Origin: JANQPX01 sp050633905
GTDB taxonomy: Bacteria > Pseudomonadota > Alphaproteobacteria > Geminicoccales > Geminicoccaceae
Reading direction: 5' to 3'
Assembly (NCBI GenBank): GCA_050633905.1
Contig: JBOEHJ010000046.1
Location: forward strand, 123,262 to 187,261
Length of the DNA stretch: 64,000 bases
Position 1 is the first letter of the stretch. Each line of letters starts with the position of its first letter. The position numbers and the translations under genes were made by a program. Below, in pieces: positions 45,483-54,442 of the stretch. The notes below the pieces were generated by a model. It was not told where the DNA came from. It saw only the letters and a program-made list of their open reading frames with translations, and did no database searches.

Positions 45483-45554
45483 TTGGTTTTTCCGCACCGG
45501 TCCACTCCCTCATCGAACCAAGCTTTCTAGGTTGGGCCAATGCGGAAAAACCAA
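45483..45554. repeat. 72-base element with 14-base perfect inverted ends
   Basis: TTGGTTTTTCCGCA at 45483-45496 is the exact reverse complement of TGCGGAAAAACCAA at 45541-45554, with 44 bases between. It begins five bases after the DppC-like stop. It could be a bidirectional terminator of unusual loop length, or a tiny insertion (MITE-like) element. Confidence 0.65.
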
Positions 45555-45640
45555 AAGACTGTCCCGGCAGTCGAATCAGGTCTATGACGGCGTTTATGTG
45601 GCAATCCCTGCAAAGTCTTGGTCGATCAAAAGGCATCGCT

Positions 45641-46552
45641 ATGGCGCCATCGATCCAAGGTGCGCTCTGGATGTCGGCGGGCGCCCTTTCCTTTGCCGTC
45701 ATGATCAATCTCGTACGCCATCTGACCGATCATTTCGATCCGCTGCAGGTGGTGTTTTTTCGCAATCTCTTCGGCCTGCTCGCCGTCACGCCCTGGCTTT
45801 ATCGACAAGGGATTGCAGCCCTCAGAACCGAACGGTTCGATCTCCATCTCTACCGTGCATTGATGGGGATTGTGGCCATGGTCCTCTGGTTCTTTACCCT
45901 ATCCCTGATGCCCCTTGCCGAGGCGACGGCGCTGAGCTTTACCGCACCGATCTTCACCAGCATTCTAGCAGTCTTCTTCCTGAAAGAGCTGATGCAGCGC
46001 CATCGCTGGATCGCGATCGGCCTGGGTTTCTTAGGCGCCTTGATTATTATCCGTCCCGGTCTTGCCGCGATTAATCCTGTGGCGCTAATTGCCATCGCCA
46101 CGGCTATTGTGTGGGGCAGCAGCACAGTGCTCGTGAAGCATATGTCGAAGAGCGAGACGACATCGGCGATCGTGATCTATTTACCGCTCCTCCTGACGCC
46201 GCTTTCGCTGGTACCGGCGGTCCTGGTCTGGACATGGCCGACACCGGAACTTTGGCTTATGGCGGTGTTGTTCGGTCTCGTCGGTACAACTGGGCATTTT
46301 TGCCTGACACGAGCGCTTACCCTGTCGGAGGCAACCTCAGTCATGCCGTTCGACTATCTCCGGCTGCCCTTTGTCGCGATCATCGCTTATGCTGTTTTTG
46401 GTGAAGTTGCCGATCTTTGGGTATGGCTTGGTGGTGGCCTGATTGCGGGCAGCGCGCTCTATGCCGCAAGAGGTGATGCGATGGCGGCGCGAGCCACGTT
46501 GATCGAGGATGAGACGGGCATGAAGAAGGCGGACCCGCCACCGACGTCCTGA
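45641..46552 (+). CDS. EamA/DMT family transporter
   Basis: AAAGG before ATG 45641 favours this start over 45584. The 303-residue protein has ten membrane helices in two EamA repeats; the first opens QGALWMSAGALSFAVMINLVR and ends with ALIIIRPGL, the second starts AIVWGSSTVLVKHMS. DMT proteins export or import small metabolites such as amino acids or nucleosides. The substrate is not evident. It is followed 22 bases on by a short-chain dehydrogenase gene, with which it may be co-transcribed. Confidence 0.88.
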   Translation: MAPSIQGALWMSAGALSFAVMINLVRHLTDHFDPLQVVFFRNLFGLLAVTPWLYRQGIAALRTERFDLHLYRALMGIVAMVLWFFTLSLMPLAEATALSFTAPIFTSILAVFFLKELMQRHRWIAIGLGFLGALIIIRPGLAAINPVALIAIATAIVWGSSTVLVKHMSKSETTSAIVIYLPLLLTPLSLVPAVLVWTWPTPELWLMAVLFGLVGTTGHFCLTRALTLSEATSVMPFDYLRLPFVAIIAYAVFGEVADLWVWLGGGLIAGSALYAARGDAMAARATLIEDETGMKKADPPPTS

Positions 46553-46574
46553 ACCTAGAGGAGGCTTAGAGCCG

Positions 46575-47420
46575 ATGTTTCAGCCCGATCTTCTCGCCGG
46601 CAAGCGTATCCTGATCACCGGCGGTGGTACCGGTCTTGGGAAAAGCATGGCGCGGCATCTTTTGGAACTTGGCGCCGTGGTCGCGATCTGCGGGCGGCGC
46701 CTGGAGGTTCTGAAGGCGACAGCAAAAGAGCTCCAGGACGCAACCGGCGGCAAGGTGATCCTGCATCATCTCGATATTCGCGATGTCGATGCAGTCGAGG
46801 CGATGATGACTGATCTTTTCGAGGAACTGCCGCTGGATGGTCTGATCAACAATGCCGCCGGCAATATTCTTGCTCGAAGCGAGGATCTATCGCCTCGAGC
46901 CGTTGATGCGGTCATCAGCATTGTCCTCAAGGGCTCGGCGAACTGCACCCTGGCGGCAGGCCGGCGATGGCTTGAGGCCAAACATTCGGGCACCGTGCTC
47001 AGCATCACCACGACCTATGCCTGGACCGGTTCGGCCTTTGTTTTGCCATCCGCCATGGCGAAAGCCGGCGTGCTCGCCATGACCCAGAGTCTTGCGGTGG
47101 AATGGGGTGACCGCGGTATTCGTCTGAATGCTATCGCACCCGGCCCGTTCCCGACCAAGGGTGCTTGGGAGCGCCTCGTGCCCAGACCCGACATAGCGAA
47201 AACCTTCGAAACCAGAAACCCGCTGGGACGGCCTGGCGACCATCGCGAACTCACCAACCTCGTCGCGTTCCTGCTCGCCGACGGCAGCGCTTATGTGAAT
47301 GGCGATGTGATCACGATCGATGGCGGTGAATGGCTGAAGGGGGCCGGGCAATTCAGTTTTTTGCAAGATATGATGAGCGACGAAGACTGGGAAGCGATGC
47401 GGACCAAGAAGACCACCTAG
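46575..47420 (+). CDS. SDR family oxidoreductase, 2,4-dienoyl-CoA reductase-like
   Basis: A GAGGAGGC ribosome site lies before the ATG. The 281-residue protein has the nucleotide motif ITGGGTGLGKS, the NNAAGN stretch characteristic of DECR-type enzymes, and the terminal NGDVITIDGGEW. The classical YxxxK is replaced by SAMAK: Lys is present but the usual Tyr position is Ser, as in part of the dienoyl-CoA reductase group, which uses other residues for proton transfer. The likely reaction is NADPH-dependent reduction of 2,4-dienoyl-CoA in unsaturated fatty acid breakdown. Confidence 0.83.
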   Translation: MFQPDLLAGKRILITGGGTGLGKSMARHLLELGAVVAICGRRLEVLKATAKELQDATGGKVILHHLDIRDVDAVEAMMTDLFEELPLDGLINNAAGNILARSEDLSPRAVDAVISIVLKGSANCTLAAGRRWLEAKHSGTVLSITTTYAWTGSAFVLPSAMAKAGVLAMTQSLAVEWGDRGIRLNAIAPGPFPTKGAWERLVPRPDIAKTFETRNPLGRPGDHRELTNLVAFLLADGSAYVNGDVITIDGGEWLKGAGQFSFLQDMMSDEDWEAMRTKKTT

Positions 47421-47677
47421 TGACACGGCCACCTCATTTGGTTGCCGACCGTGCTGGCTTGGTTTGATGAAATACGGCCAAGTTTTCGACCGTTGGTAGT
47501 GGATGGATTTGGTGACGACGCGTCGCCTGGGGCCATGGCGATCCTGGTTTGACGGAGCGCCAATCCCGCTCACGCAGATATGTTTTTCCTGTGCTGGCGA
47601 TTGACGAACCGTCGTGCCATATCAGTCATGTCTTTTCGGCCTCATGAGGTTCGATCATCATCCCTTTGGAGTTCTTG

Positions 47678-48331
47678 ATGCCAACACGTCTTCTCGTGAT
47701 CGCTGTTGCCCTGCTAATCGTCCTGGGCAGTCTCGTCGGCCTCTCCTTCGTCTGGCAAAACGGCAAAGTCGGGAGCATGAGTGGCGGCAAGGCGCTGATT
47801 GGCGGCCCTTTTAGCATGGTCAATCATCATGGCGAACGCGTGACCGAGAAGGACTTCGCCGGTAAATTTATGTTGGCCTATTTTGGTTACACATTCTGTC
47901 CGGATTTTTGCCCGCTTGGTCTCTCCACGATCACCGAGGCCTTAGAGCTCCTTGATGAGGATCAGGCCGGACAAGTGACTCCTGTCTTTTTCTCGGTCGA
48001 CCCCGCGCGCGATACCGTCGAGCAGCTCGCCGACTATGCCACCCATTTCCACCCCCGCCTCATCGCGCTCACCGGAACCGACGAGGAAGTCAAAGCCGCG
48101 GCGCAAGCGTACCGCATCTACTACGCGATCCCATCAAAGGAGGATGAGAATTACGCCGTCGATCATTCCACCTTCATCTACTTGATGGGTCCCGACGGCA
48201 CCTACCGCACCCACTTCAACCACAATGCCAGCCCGGAAGAGATTGCCGAGCAGCTTAGAAAAGAGACGAAAAAGGCTGATCTCACCCGAATCAAACCCTT
48301 GCCGATCGACCAATGGTCGGCTAAAAGCTGA
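47678..48331 (+). CDS. SCO1/SenC family copper chaperone-like protein
   Basis: TTTGGAG upstream supports ATG 47678. An N-terminal membrane anchor (residues about 5-25) leads to a thioredoxin-like periplasmic domain with the copper-binding motif CPDFC (C-x3-C) in FGYTFCPDFCPL and the distal His in VDHSTFIYLM. All three Cu ligands are present. SCO proteins deliver copper to, or reduce thiols of, the CuA centre of cytochrome oxidases, and in denitrifiers can serve NosZ. No copper enzyme gene adjoins. Confidence 0.9.
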   Translation: MPTRLLVIAVALLIVLGSLVGLSFVWQNGKVGSMSGGKALIGGPFSMVNHHGERVTEKDFAGKFMLAYFGYTFCPDFCPLGLSTITEALELLDEDQAGQVTPVFFSVDPARDTVEQLADYATHFHPRLIALTGTDEEVKAAAQAYRIYYAIPSKEDENYAVDHSTFIYLMGPDGTYRTHFNHNASPEEIAEQLRKETKKADLTRIKPLPIDQWSAKS

Positions 48332-48348
48332 CCTCCATACGACCCGAA

Positions 48349-48425
48349 GCGCCCGTAGCTCAACTGGATAGAGCGTCTGACTACGGATCAGGAGGTTGGG
48401 GGTTCGAATCCTCCCGGGCGCGCCA
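48349..48425 (+). tRNA. tRNA-Arg (ACG)
   Basis: A complete 77-nt tRNA. The acceptor GCGCCCG pairs with CGGGCGC, the discriminator is G, and the CCA is encoded. The anticodon loop CTACGGA gives ACG. It lies just left of the denitrification locus. Confidence 0.97.
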
Positions 48426-48459
48426 ATCTTTTCAATAAGTTAGCAAACACAGAGCCGAA

Positions 48460-48503
48460 GTGTTGCCCAGGAAAGTCGCTTTTGGGCTACATATGGGCAA
48501 CAC
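48460..48503. repeat. Inverted repeat beside tRNA-Arg
   Basis: GTGTTGCCCA at 48460-48469 and TGGGCAACAC at 48494-48503 are exact reverse complements separated by 24 bases. No gene is seen between 48426 and 48670. It may be a terminator-like hairpin, or debris of an integration site next to the tRNA. Confidence 0.5.
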
Positions 48504-48670
48504 TGCGCAAAATTGTTGTCCTAGCCGATCATGGGTTGCCGCTGGATATCTAAAACAAATGATGACGTTAATACTCAAGGCCTGAAATTATTCAGCCCGC
48601 TATGTTCTTTTCTCTTCGATCGCTAAAAAATGCGATCCTCTAAACAATGACAAAATGATGCTGATTGTTC

Positions 48671-49402
48671 TCAGCTGAGCTCGCCCTCGGACAGTTGCTG
48701 CAGGCGTTTGAGGTCGGCAATCGATACCTCGTGTCCCTCCACGGTCACACCGCAATCCCGAAGCTTGGCTATCGCCCGCGAAAAGGTCTCCGGCTGCATG
48801 CCGAGCCTGCCGGCGATCAGCACCTTGTCGACCGGCAAATGCAGGCGGATCGGCGGATCCTCATTCTTTGCGAGGCCGGCGAGGAAGCCTGCCAGGCGTT
48901 GCGCCGATGTCCGGGCGGTCAATTGCTCGATCTGTTGGACGAGTCGACGCATGTGACGCGACAACGAGCCGATAAGCTTGAACATTAGCTCCGGGTGTTC
49001 GGCGAGACGTCGCCGGAAGGAGCCGGCCGGAATTGTCAGGAGGCGCGACCTTTCGATGACTGCGCCATCGACTGGGAAGGTCTCGCTCTCGAACATGGCG
49101 GCCTCGGCGAAGCTCTCGCCTTTGCTGAACAAACCGATGACGCTTTCATGACCGTCACGGGTCTCGCGAGAAAGCTTCACCCAGCCATCCAGAACAATGA
49201 AGAAGCGATCCGCCGGTTCTTCGCGGGCGAACAGAACGACGCCGCGGTTATGCTCACGGGCTATTGCGTCGTGCAAAAGGTTGTAGATCTCGTCGCTCTG
49301 CAAACCGCCTAGAAACGGCACGCGCTGGAGTTGCCCTAACTCATCGACACGAAGGCCCGTACGCCGCAGGAATTGCTGCTCATCGGTTTCTCCCTGCTTC
49401 AT
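48671..49402 (-). CDS. Crp/Fnr family regulator, DNR-like (no FNR Cys cluster)
   Basis: The 243-residue protein has an effector domain (about residues 30-150, with FAREEPADRFFIVLDGWVKLS) and a C-terminal winged helix with DKVLIAGRLGMQPETFSRAIAKLR. The E-x2-SR recognition-helix pattern fits binding to TTGAT-N4-ATCAA-type sites. The N-terminal Cys set of FNR is absent, so it should not carry an Fe-S cluster; DNR proteins sense NO through haem. It stands next to nirI and nirS, whose intergenic region contains a matching box. I infer NO-dependent activation of the nir locus. Its own promoter has no clear box. Confidence 0.85.
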   Translation of the reverse strand: MKQGETDEQQFLRRTGLRVDELGQLQRVPFLGGLQSDEIYNLLHDAIAREHNRGVVLFAREEPADRFFIVLDGWVKLSRETRDGHESVIGLFSKGESFAEAAMFESETFPVDGAVIERSRLLTIPAGSFRRRLAEHPELMFKLIGSLSRHMRRLVQQIEQLTARTSAQRLAGFLAGLAKNEDPPIRLHLPVDKVLIAGRLGMQPETFSRAIAKLRDCGVTVEGHEVSIADLKRLQQLSEGELS

Positions 49403-49514
49403 CTTACCGCCCTTTCCGATCGGTTCTTACGAGCCTCTTTTTTTTGAGATGACTTCAGGCAGGAAAGAAAACGAGAATTGCTTGTCGAGCAGAATATCCT
49501 GTTCGAATAGTGAT

Positions 49515-51605
49515 TTAAACACTGGTGCTATCGTGACGCAAGTTAGCTTTGGCAATCGAAGTATCACGGCGTTCTCGACGCTTTCGCCGCTCGATCAGCG
49601 CGGGGCAGACATGATCGTCCTGATATTTGACCTGACAGGCGAGACAGTAGATGCACTCGCTCGGGTTAATCTGGCCTTCGGGATGGATCGCCTGCACCGG
49701 ACAGCCGACGGCGCAGATCTGACACTGGCGGCCACATTGCCAGCGACGCTTCAGCCACTCGAACTGGCGGAGTTTCGACGGGATCGCGAAAGCAGCACCC
49801 AATGGGCAGAGATATCGGCAAAAAAAGCGCTCGATGAACAGGCCGGCGGCCAGAAGGGCGACAGCATAGGCGACATAGGGCCAGGCTCGATCGAAGCGCA
49901 GCACGATCGCGGTCTTGAACGGCTCGACCTCGGCAAGCTCGAGCGCCCAGGCCATCGGGCCGAGCGATAGCGCGAACAGCCCCAAGAAAAGAACGAACTT
50001 GATCGGCCAGAGACGCTCATGCAGGCCAAACGGCAGGCGGATCTGAGGGATGGAGAGGCGCTTGGCTACATGATGGGTGAGCTCCTGTAACGCGCCGAAC
50101 GGGCAGAGCCAGCCGCAGAAAACGCCGCGTCCCCAGAACAACAACGCCACGGCGACATAAGCCCAAAGGATGAAAATCAGCGGCTCGAGTAAGAAGAACT
50201 CCCAGTCGAAGCCGGTCAACAGGGCATGAGCAAAAGTCAGCACGTTCAGCACCGAGAGCTGGGCGCTTGCATACCAGCCGAGCCATAGGAGCACGAAGTT
50301 GAGAAAGCCGAGGCGCAGCCAGCGATGCCAGACGGGTCGCGCGGCGATGGCGTTCTGAAAGATCAGGATGCCCGTGAGCACGATGAGCGCCGCGACGAGA
50401 ATGCCAATATCGACGGCTCGGTCCCGCCAGACCGTCTGCCACAGCGGCAGTGGCTCGGTCACTGCGGTTGGTTGAGCGAAATACCGGGTCGGCAGGTCGT
50501 AGGGCAGCATGAAACTTGCGGCCGGACTGTCGCCCTTGCCGAGCGGTGTAACCAGCAACTCCAGCGTCCAGGGTTCCGTGACTTCGAAACCCTTGTCTGC
50601 GCCGATCATGAAAACCGCGATTTCACGTAACTCGGGCCCACCTTCGATCTCAAGCGCATCGATTCTGACGTGGTCATCCTTTTCGAATTGCAACGCTTGG
50701 GCGCCCTGCAGGAGACGGAAACGGTCGAACCGACCTTCCCGCACATAGCGTGTTCCTTTAAAGGAAAAAGCGCCGTCGGCGGCGATGAAGACGAGTTGCC
50801 CGCCGACATCCATCTCGTTGATCAGGCGATTGTAGAGCTTGTCGCCCAGCAGGCTTCGCCCTATCCGGGCAGGGGTCGCAATGCCGGTGTAGAGTTCGAC
50901 GAACGGCGCGTCGCCAGGTGGGGCCGCTCCCGGTGGATAGAGCTTGCCTCCGAACGCGTCGATCGCATCGGTGGCTTGCTGGACATCGACGCCCAGTCTT
51001 CTGATCGAGCCCTCGTCCAGCAAGGCCTGCCAGGCCGCTAGACCGCCCCCTTCGAAGTTCACCGCCCGTCCGGAGTCCCCAAGCAGCCCGCGGCTGCTGG
51101 CGACCGCTCTTGCTGCACGCAGAATGACGTCGCCGATCACCACCGAACTGATCGTCGCACCACTTACCGCGTCGATATCGCCATCGCGTTCAGCAGCGCG
51201 GGTAACATGAACGGCGTCGCGCAGATCGAGGTCGGCGAACCGACCGACGAAGGCTTCCAGATCTTCAGGGCGAACGCCGGTTTTCAGGATCGGCTCATTC
51301 TGCTCGATCAGCTTGGCGCCAACCAGGCGTGCCTTCAGGTCGATACCGAGCAGGATATCGAGGACGCCGCCGGCATAACCCCGCGCCCCGATCGCCTCCT
51401 TGGTCGAGATGACATAGCCAACCAGCTCACCATCCCGAAAGGCAGGTGCCGCCGGCGGCGATCCTTCCACCGGACCAACGGCGGTCGCCGCCGGCAGAAC
51501 GGTACGCCAAGTCTCTTGGTCGGCGATGAGATCGGTGCTCGCTCCGCTGACGAATGCAAGAGCGAGAACGAGGCCGAGATTTGGTCGACGCAACATGGTG
51601 AGCAT
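49515..51605 (-). CDS. nirI: NirI (NosR/NirI family) membrane flavo-iron-sulfur protein
   Basis: ATG 51605 has AGGAG at correct spacing; the frame extends 16 codons further into a duplicated leader. The 696-residue protein has a signal/anchor, then a periplasmic FMN-binding domain with the covalent-flavin motif DAVSGATIS, five or six membrane helices with two CP motifs (CGWLCPFGALQ and CRYLCPLGAAF), and a cytoplasmic ferredoxin part CQICAVGCP...CIYCLACQ. NosR and NirI share this design; divergent placement next to nirS fits NirI, which is needed for nitrite reductase expression and electron supply. NosR cannot be excluded by sequence alone. Confidence 0.85.
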   Translation of the reverse strand: MLTMLRRPNLGLVLALAFVSGASTDLIADQETWRTVLPAATAVGPVEGSPPAAPAFRDGELVGYVISTKEAIGARGYAGGVLDILLGIDLKARLVGAKLIEQNEPILKTGVRPEDLEAFVGRFADLDLRDAVHVTRAAERDGDIDAVSGATISSVVIGDVILRAARAVASSRGLLGDSGRAVNFEGGGLAAWQALLDEGSIRRLGVDVQQATDAIDAFGGKLYPPGAAPPGDAPFVELYTGIATPARIGRSLLGDKLYNRLINEMDVGGQLVFIAADGAFSFKGTRYVREGRFDRFRLLQGAQALQFEKDDHVRIDALEIEGGPELREIAVFMIGADKGFEVTEPWTLELLVTPLGKGDSPAASFMLPYDLPTRYFAQPTAVTEPLPLWQTVWRDRAVDIGILVAALIVLTGILIFQNAIAARPVWHRWLRLGFLNFVLLWLGWYASAQLSVLNVLTFAHALLTGFDWEFFLLEPLIFILWAYVAVALLFWGRGVFCGWLCPFGALQELTHHVAKRLSIPQIRLPFGLHERLWPIKFVLFLGLFALSLGPMAWALELAEVEPFKTAIVLRFDRAWPYVAYAVALLAAGLFIERFFCRYLCPLGAAFAIPSKLRQFEWLKRRWQCGRQCQICAVGCPVQAIHPEGQINPSECIYCLACQVKYQDDHVCPALIERRKRRERRDTSIAKANLRHDSTSV

Positions 51606-51609
51606 GACG

Positions 51610-51659
51610 CTCCTATGTAAACGCGCCGCCGCACGACTCCTATGTAAACGCACCGCCGC
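51610..51659. repeat. Tandem duplication in the nirI leader carrying the ribosome site
   Basis: CTCCTATGTAAACGC(G/A)CCGCCGC occurs at 51610-51632 and again at 51637-51659, a 27-base period with one mismatch. On the nirI strand each copy contains TTTACATAGGAG, so the Shine-Dalgarno site of nirI is duplicated; only the copy nearer to ATG 51605 has correct spacing. Confidence 0.75.
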
Positions 51660-51711
51660 GCGGTCGGCCGGCCCAATCCAGGCAATTTACTCGTATTCAT
51701 GCCAATCGCGC

Positions 51712-51725
51712 TTGACGGTCGTCAA
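51712..51725. promoter_or_regulatory. FNR/DNR box between nirI and nirS
   Basis: TTGACGGTCGTCAA is a perfect dyad of the TTGAY-N4-RTCAA type, centred 70 bases before the nirS start and in the divergent nirI/nirS region. It is the expected site of the DNR-like protein encoded at 48671-49402. Confidence 0.8.
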
Positions 51726-51788
51726 GGATGTGCTGCACCGGCAGGCCAAGACTGAGGAGAGGTCAATCATCGTACAAGGGGAAGATCG

Positions 51789-53543
51789 ATGGCGTTGTTG
51801 GGGAAGGCAGTGTTGAAGGCAAGCGCGGCTTCGTTCGCCCTAGCCTTGGCCTGGAGCGCGCAGGTGAATGCGCAGGATCCAAAACAGGAAGATCTCTCCA
51901 AGCACGACACCAGCCCGGGCGATCAGTACCAGCCGAGCCTCGACGTGCTTCCCGAAGGCGAGGTCGAAGCGCCCGGCGCCAAGGAAGGCGTGCCCGAGAT
52001 GAACGCCGAGGAGTTCAACCGCGCCAAGGACATCTACTTTCAGCGCTGCGCCGGCTGCCACGGCGTGCTCCGAAACGGTGCCACCGGCAAGGCGCTGACC
52101 ACGGACATTACCCGCGAGCTTGGCTACGATTACCTGAACGCTTTCATCACTTACGGTTCGCCTGCGGGCATGCCGAACTGGGGCACCTCGGGCGACATGA
52201 CCGAGGACGACATCGACCTGATGTCCCGCTACCTCCTGAACGAACCGCCCACGCCACCGGAGTTCGGGATGCCGGAAATGCGGGAGACATGGACGGTCCA
52301 TGTCGCACCTGAGGATCGGCCGATCGAGAAGATGAACGATCTCGACGTCGACAATCTGTTTTCCGTCACTCTTCGTGACAGCGGCGAGGTTGCCCTGATC
52401 GACGGCGGCACCTACGAGATCGTCACCATCCTCGAGACCGGCTATGCCGTGCACATCTCGCGCATGTCGGCATCGGGGCGCTACATCTTCGCTATCGGCA
52501 GGGACGCCAAGATCGATCTGATCGACCTTTGGATGGAAACGCCGGAAGTGGTAGCCGAGATCAAGGTTGGCATCGAGGCGAGGTCGATCGAGACCTCGAA
52601 GATGGAAGGCTGGGAAGACAAATACGCCATCGCCGGCGCTTACTGGCCGCCGCAATATGTTATCATGGACGGCGACACCTTGGAGCCACTCAAGGTCGTT
52701 TCGACCCGTGGCATGATCTACGACACCCAGGAGTATCATCCCGAGCCGCGCGTCGCCGCGATCGTCGCGTCGCACAAGCACCCGGAATTCGTGGTCAACG
52801 TCAAGGAAACCGGCAAGATCCTCATGGTGAACTACGAGGACATCAAGAACCTCAAGGTCACCACCATCGAGGCCGAACGCTTCCTGCATGACGGCGGCTT
52901 CGACGAGACGGGTCGCTACTTCCTGGTGGCCGCCAATGCCCGTAACAAGGTTGCCGTGGTCGACACCGAGACTGATCAGCTGGTGAAGGTGCTGGAGACC
53001 GGCGGCACGACGCCACACCCTGGCCGCGGCGCTAATTTCGAGCATCCCGAATTCGGCCCGGTCTGGGCGACCAGCCATCTCGGCGACGAGATTGTTTCGC
53101 TGATTGGTACTGATCCCGAGGACCATCCGGATCAGGCCTGGGAGGTCGTGCAGACCTTGGAAGGGCAGGGCGGCGGTTCGCTCTTTATCAAGACCCATCC
53201 GAACTCGAAGAACCTTTGGGTCGACACGCCGCTCAATCCTGAGGCCGAGCTCGCCTCTTCGGTGGCCGTCTTCAATCTCGACGACCTCGAAGCTGGCTAC
53301 GAGGTCGTTCCGATCGGCGAGTTGTCCGGCATCACCGAGGGCGTGCGCCGCGTCGTCCAGGGTGAGTACAACAAGGAAGGCACCGAAATCTGGTTCTCGG
53401 TCTGGAATGCCAAGGACCAGGAGAGCGCGATCGTCGTGATCGACGACGCAACCCGTGAGGTGAAGCATGTGATCAAGGATCCGCGCCTGATCACGCCGAC
53501 CGGGAAGTTCAACGTCTTCAACACGAGGAATGATGTTTATTAG
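51789..53543 (+). CDS. nirS: Cytochrome cd1 nitrite reductase NirS
   Basis: A Sec signal peptide (about 29 residues ending NAQ) is followed by a c-haem domain with CAGCH at about residue 91 and then the eight-bladed d1 propeller. Signature stretches include GYAVHISRMSASGRYIF and the C-terminal DPRLITPTGKFNVFNT. The 584-residue length is normal. The enzyme reduces nitrite to nitric oxide in the periplasm. Cytochrome or azurin electron donors are not encoded immediately beside it. All d1-haem synthesis genes follow, after a hairpin that separates nirS from nirE. Control is probably by the DNR box at 51712. Confidence 0.98.
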   Translation: MALLGKAVLKASAASFALALAWSAQVNAQDPKQEDLSKHDTSPGDQYQPSLDVLPEGEVEAPGAKEGVPEMNAEEFNRAKDIYFQRCAGCHGVLRNGATGKALTTDITRELGYDYLNAFITYGSPAGMPNWGTSGDMTEDDIDLMSRYLLNEPPTPPEFGMPEMRETWTVHVAPEDRPIEKMNDLDVDNLFSVTLRDSGEVALIDGGTYEIVTILETGYAVHISRMSASGRYIFAIGRDAKIDLIDLWMETPEVVAEIKVGIEARSIETSKMEGWEDKYAIAGAYWPPQYVIMDGDTLEPLKVVSTRGMIYDTQEYHPEPRVAAIVASHKHPEFVVNVKETGKILMVNYEDIKNLKVTTIEAERFLHDGGFDETGRYFLVAANARNKVAVVDTETDQLVKVLETGGTTPHPGRGANFEHPEFGPVWATSHLGDEIVSLIGTDPEDHPDQAWEVVQTLEGQGGGSLFIKTHPNSKNLWVDTPLNPEAELASSVAVFNLDDLEAGYEVVPIGELSGITEGVRRVVQGEYNKEGTEIWFSVWNAKDQESAIVVIDDATREVKHVIKDPRLITPTGKFNVFNTRNDVY

Positions 53544-53572
53544 AGCACCGGCACGATATTAGCCGGCCCCAT

Positions 53573-53615
53573 CGGGACGGCGGCCTCCCCAGCAAGTTTC
53601 GCTGCTGCCGTCCCG
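53573..53615 (+). terminator. Hairpin between nirS and nirE
   Basis: CGGGACGGC (53573-53581) pairs with GCCGTCCCG (53607-53615), and extra GC pairing is possible inside the loop. No T-run follows. It may protect or raise nirS mRNA relative to the biosynthesis genes, or act as a partial terminator. Confidence 0.6.
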
Positions 53616-53668
53616 ACATTTACTCCATCGATCGCGTCGAACCAACGAGCAGTGGAGGCGAGACCCTG

Positions 53669-54442
53669 ATGCCCAAAGTCTATCTGGTCGGTGCTGGTCC
53701 TGGTGATCCCGAACTCCTGACGATGAAGGCGACACGCCTTCTCGAAAATGCCGACGCCGTGGTCTACGATCGCCTGGTCGGCGACGGTATCATGGATCTC
53801 GTTCCCCAAGGTGCTGCCAGGATCTATGTCGGCAAGGAACCCGGCCGCCATCACATGGCGCAGGACGAGATCAACGAACTCCTCTATCGCACCGCACGCG
53901 CCGGCCGCACCGTCGTGCGCCTGAAGGGCGGTGACCCCTTCATCTTCGGGCGTGGCAGCGAGGAAGCCCTCTATCTCCGGACGCGCGGCGTCAGCGTCGA
54001 CATCGTGCCAGGCATAACCGCAGCCTCCGGTTGCTGCAGTGCGATCGGCGTGCCGCTCACCCATCGGGGCTATGCCACAGGCTTTCGCATCATCACCGGT
54101 CATTGCGGCGGCGATCTGCCGCTGGATTACGACTGGCATTGCTTGGCCGACCCCAAGACTACGCTGGTGGTGTATATGGGTTCTTCGAATCTGCCGGAGA
54201 TTGCCCATCAGCTCATGGCTAACGGTCTTCCAGGATCGACGCCCGCAGCCGCCATCGCAAGCGGCACGCTGCCGGGACAGAAGATCTGTCGCGGCACGCT
54301 GACCGATCTTTCAGGCCGCATCGAAGAAGCCGACCTGCCATCACCGATCCTGATCGTGATCGGCAAGGTCGTCGCCTTGATGGACGAGCTTGCGCCTGAA
54401 GAACTGTTCGAGTTTGCGCTGGAGCACGCCGGCCATGCCTAG
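53669..54442 (+). CDS. nirE: NirE uroporphyrinogen-III C-methyltransferase
   Basis: The 257-residue protein is a stand-alone SAM-dependent methyltransferase of the CobA/SUMT family: start VYLVGAGPGDPELLTMKA, VVRLKGGDPFIFGRG, GITAASGCCSAIGVPLTHRG. It lacks the CysG dehydrogenase/chelatase domain. It makes precorrin-2 from uroporphyrinogen III for haem d1 synthesis. The nirC start overlaps its stop. Confidence 0.95.
   Translation: MPKVYLVGAGPGDPELLTMKATRLLENADAVVYDRLVGDGIMDLVPQGAARIYVGKEPGRHHMAQDEINELLYRTARAGRTVVRLKGGDPFIFGRGSEEALYLRTRGVSVDIVPGITAASGCCSAIGVPLTHRGYATGFRIITGHCGGDLPLDYDWHCLADPKTTLVVYMGSSNLPEIAHQLMANGLPGSTPAAAIASGTLPGQKICRGTLTDLSGRIEEADLPSPILIVIGKVVALMDELAPEELFEFALEHAGHA

Noticed and set aside
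49515..51605. NosR assignment for the 696-residue flavo-Fe-S protein
   Set aside because: Sequence does not separate NosR from NirI, but divergence from nirS and lack of nosZ nearby favour NirI.
51840..53468. A 542-codon open frame antisense to nirS
   Set aside because: It is the mirror of a high-GC, strongly conserved gene; it has no family features and no ribosome site, and nirS itself is certain.
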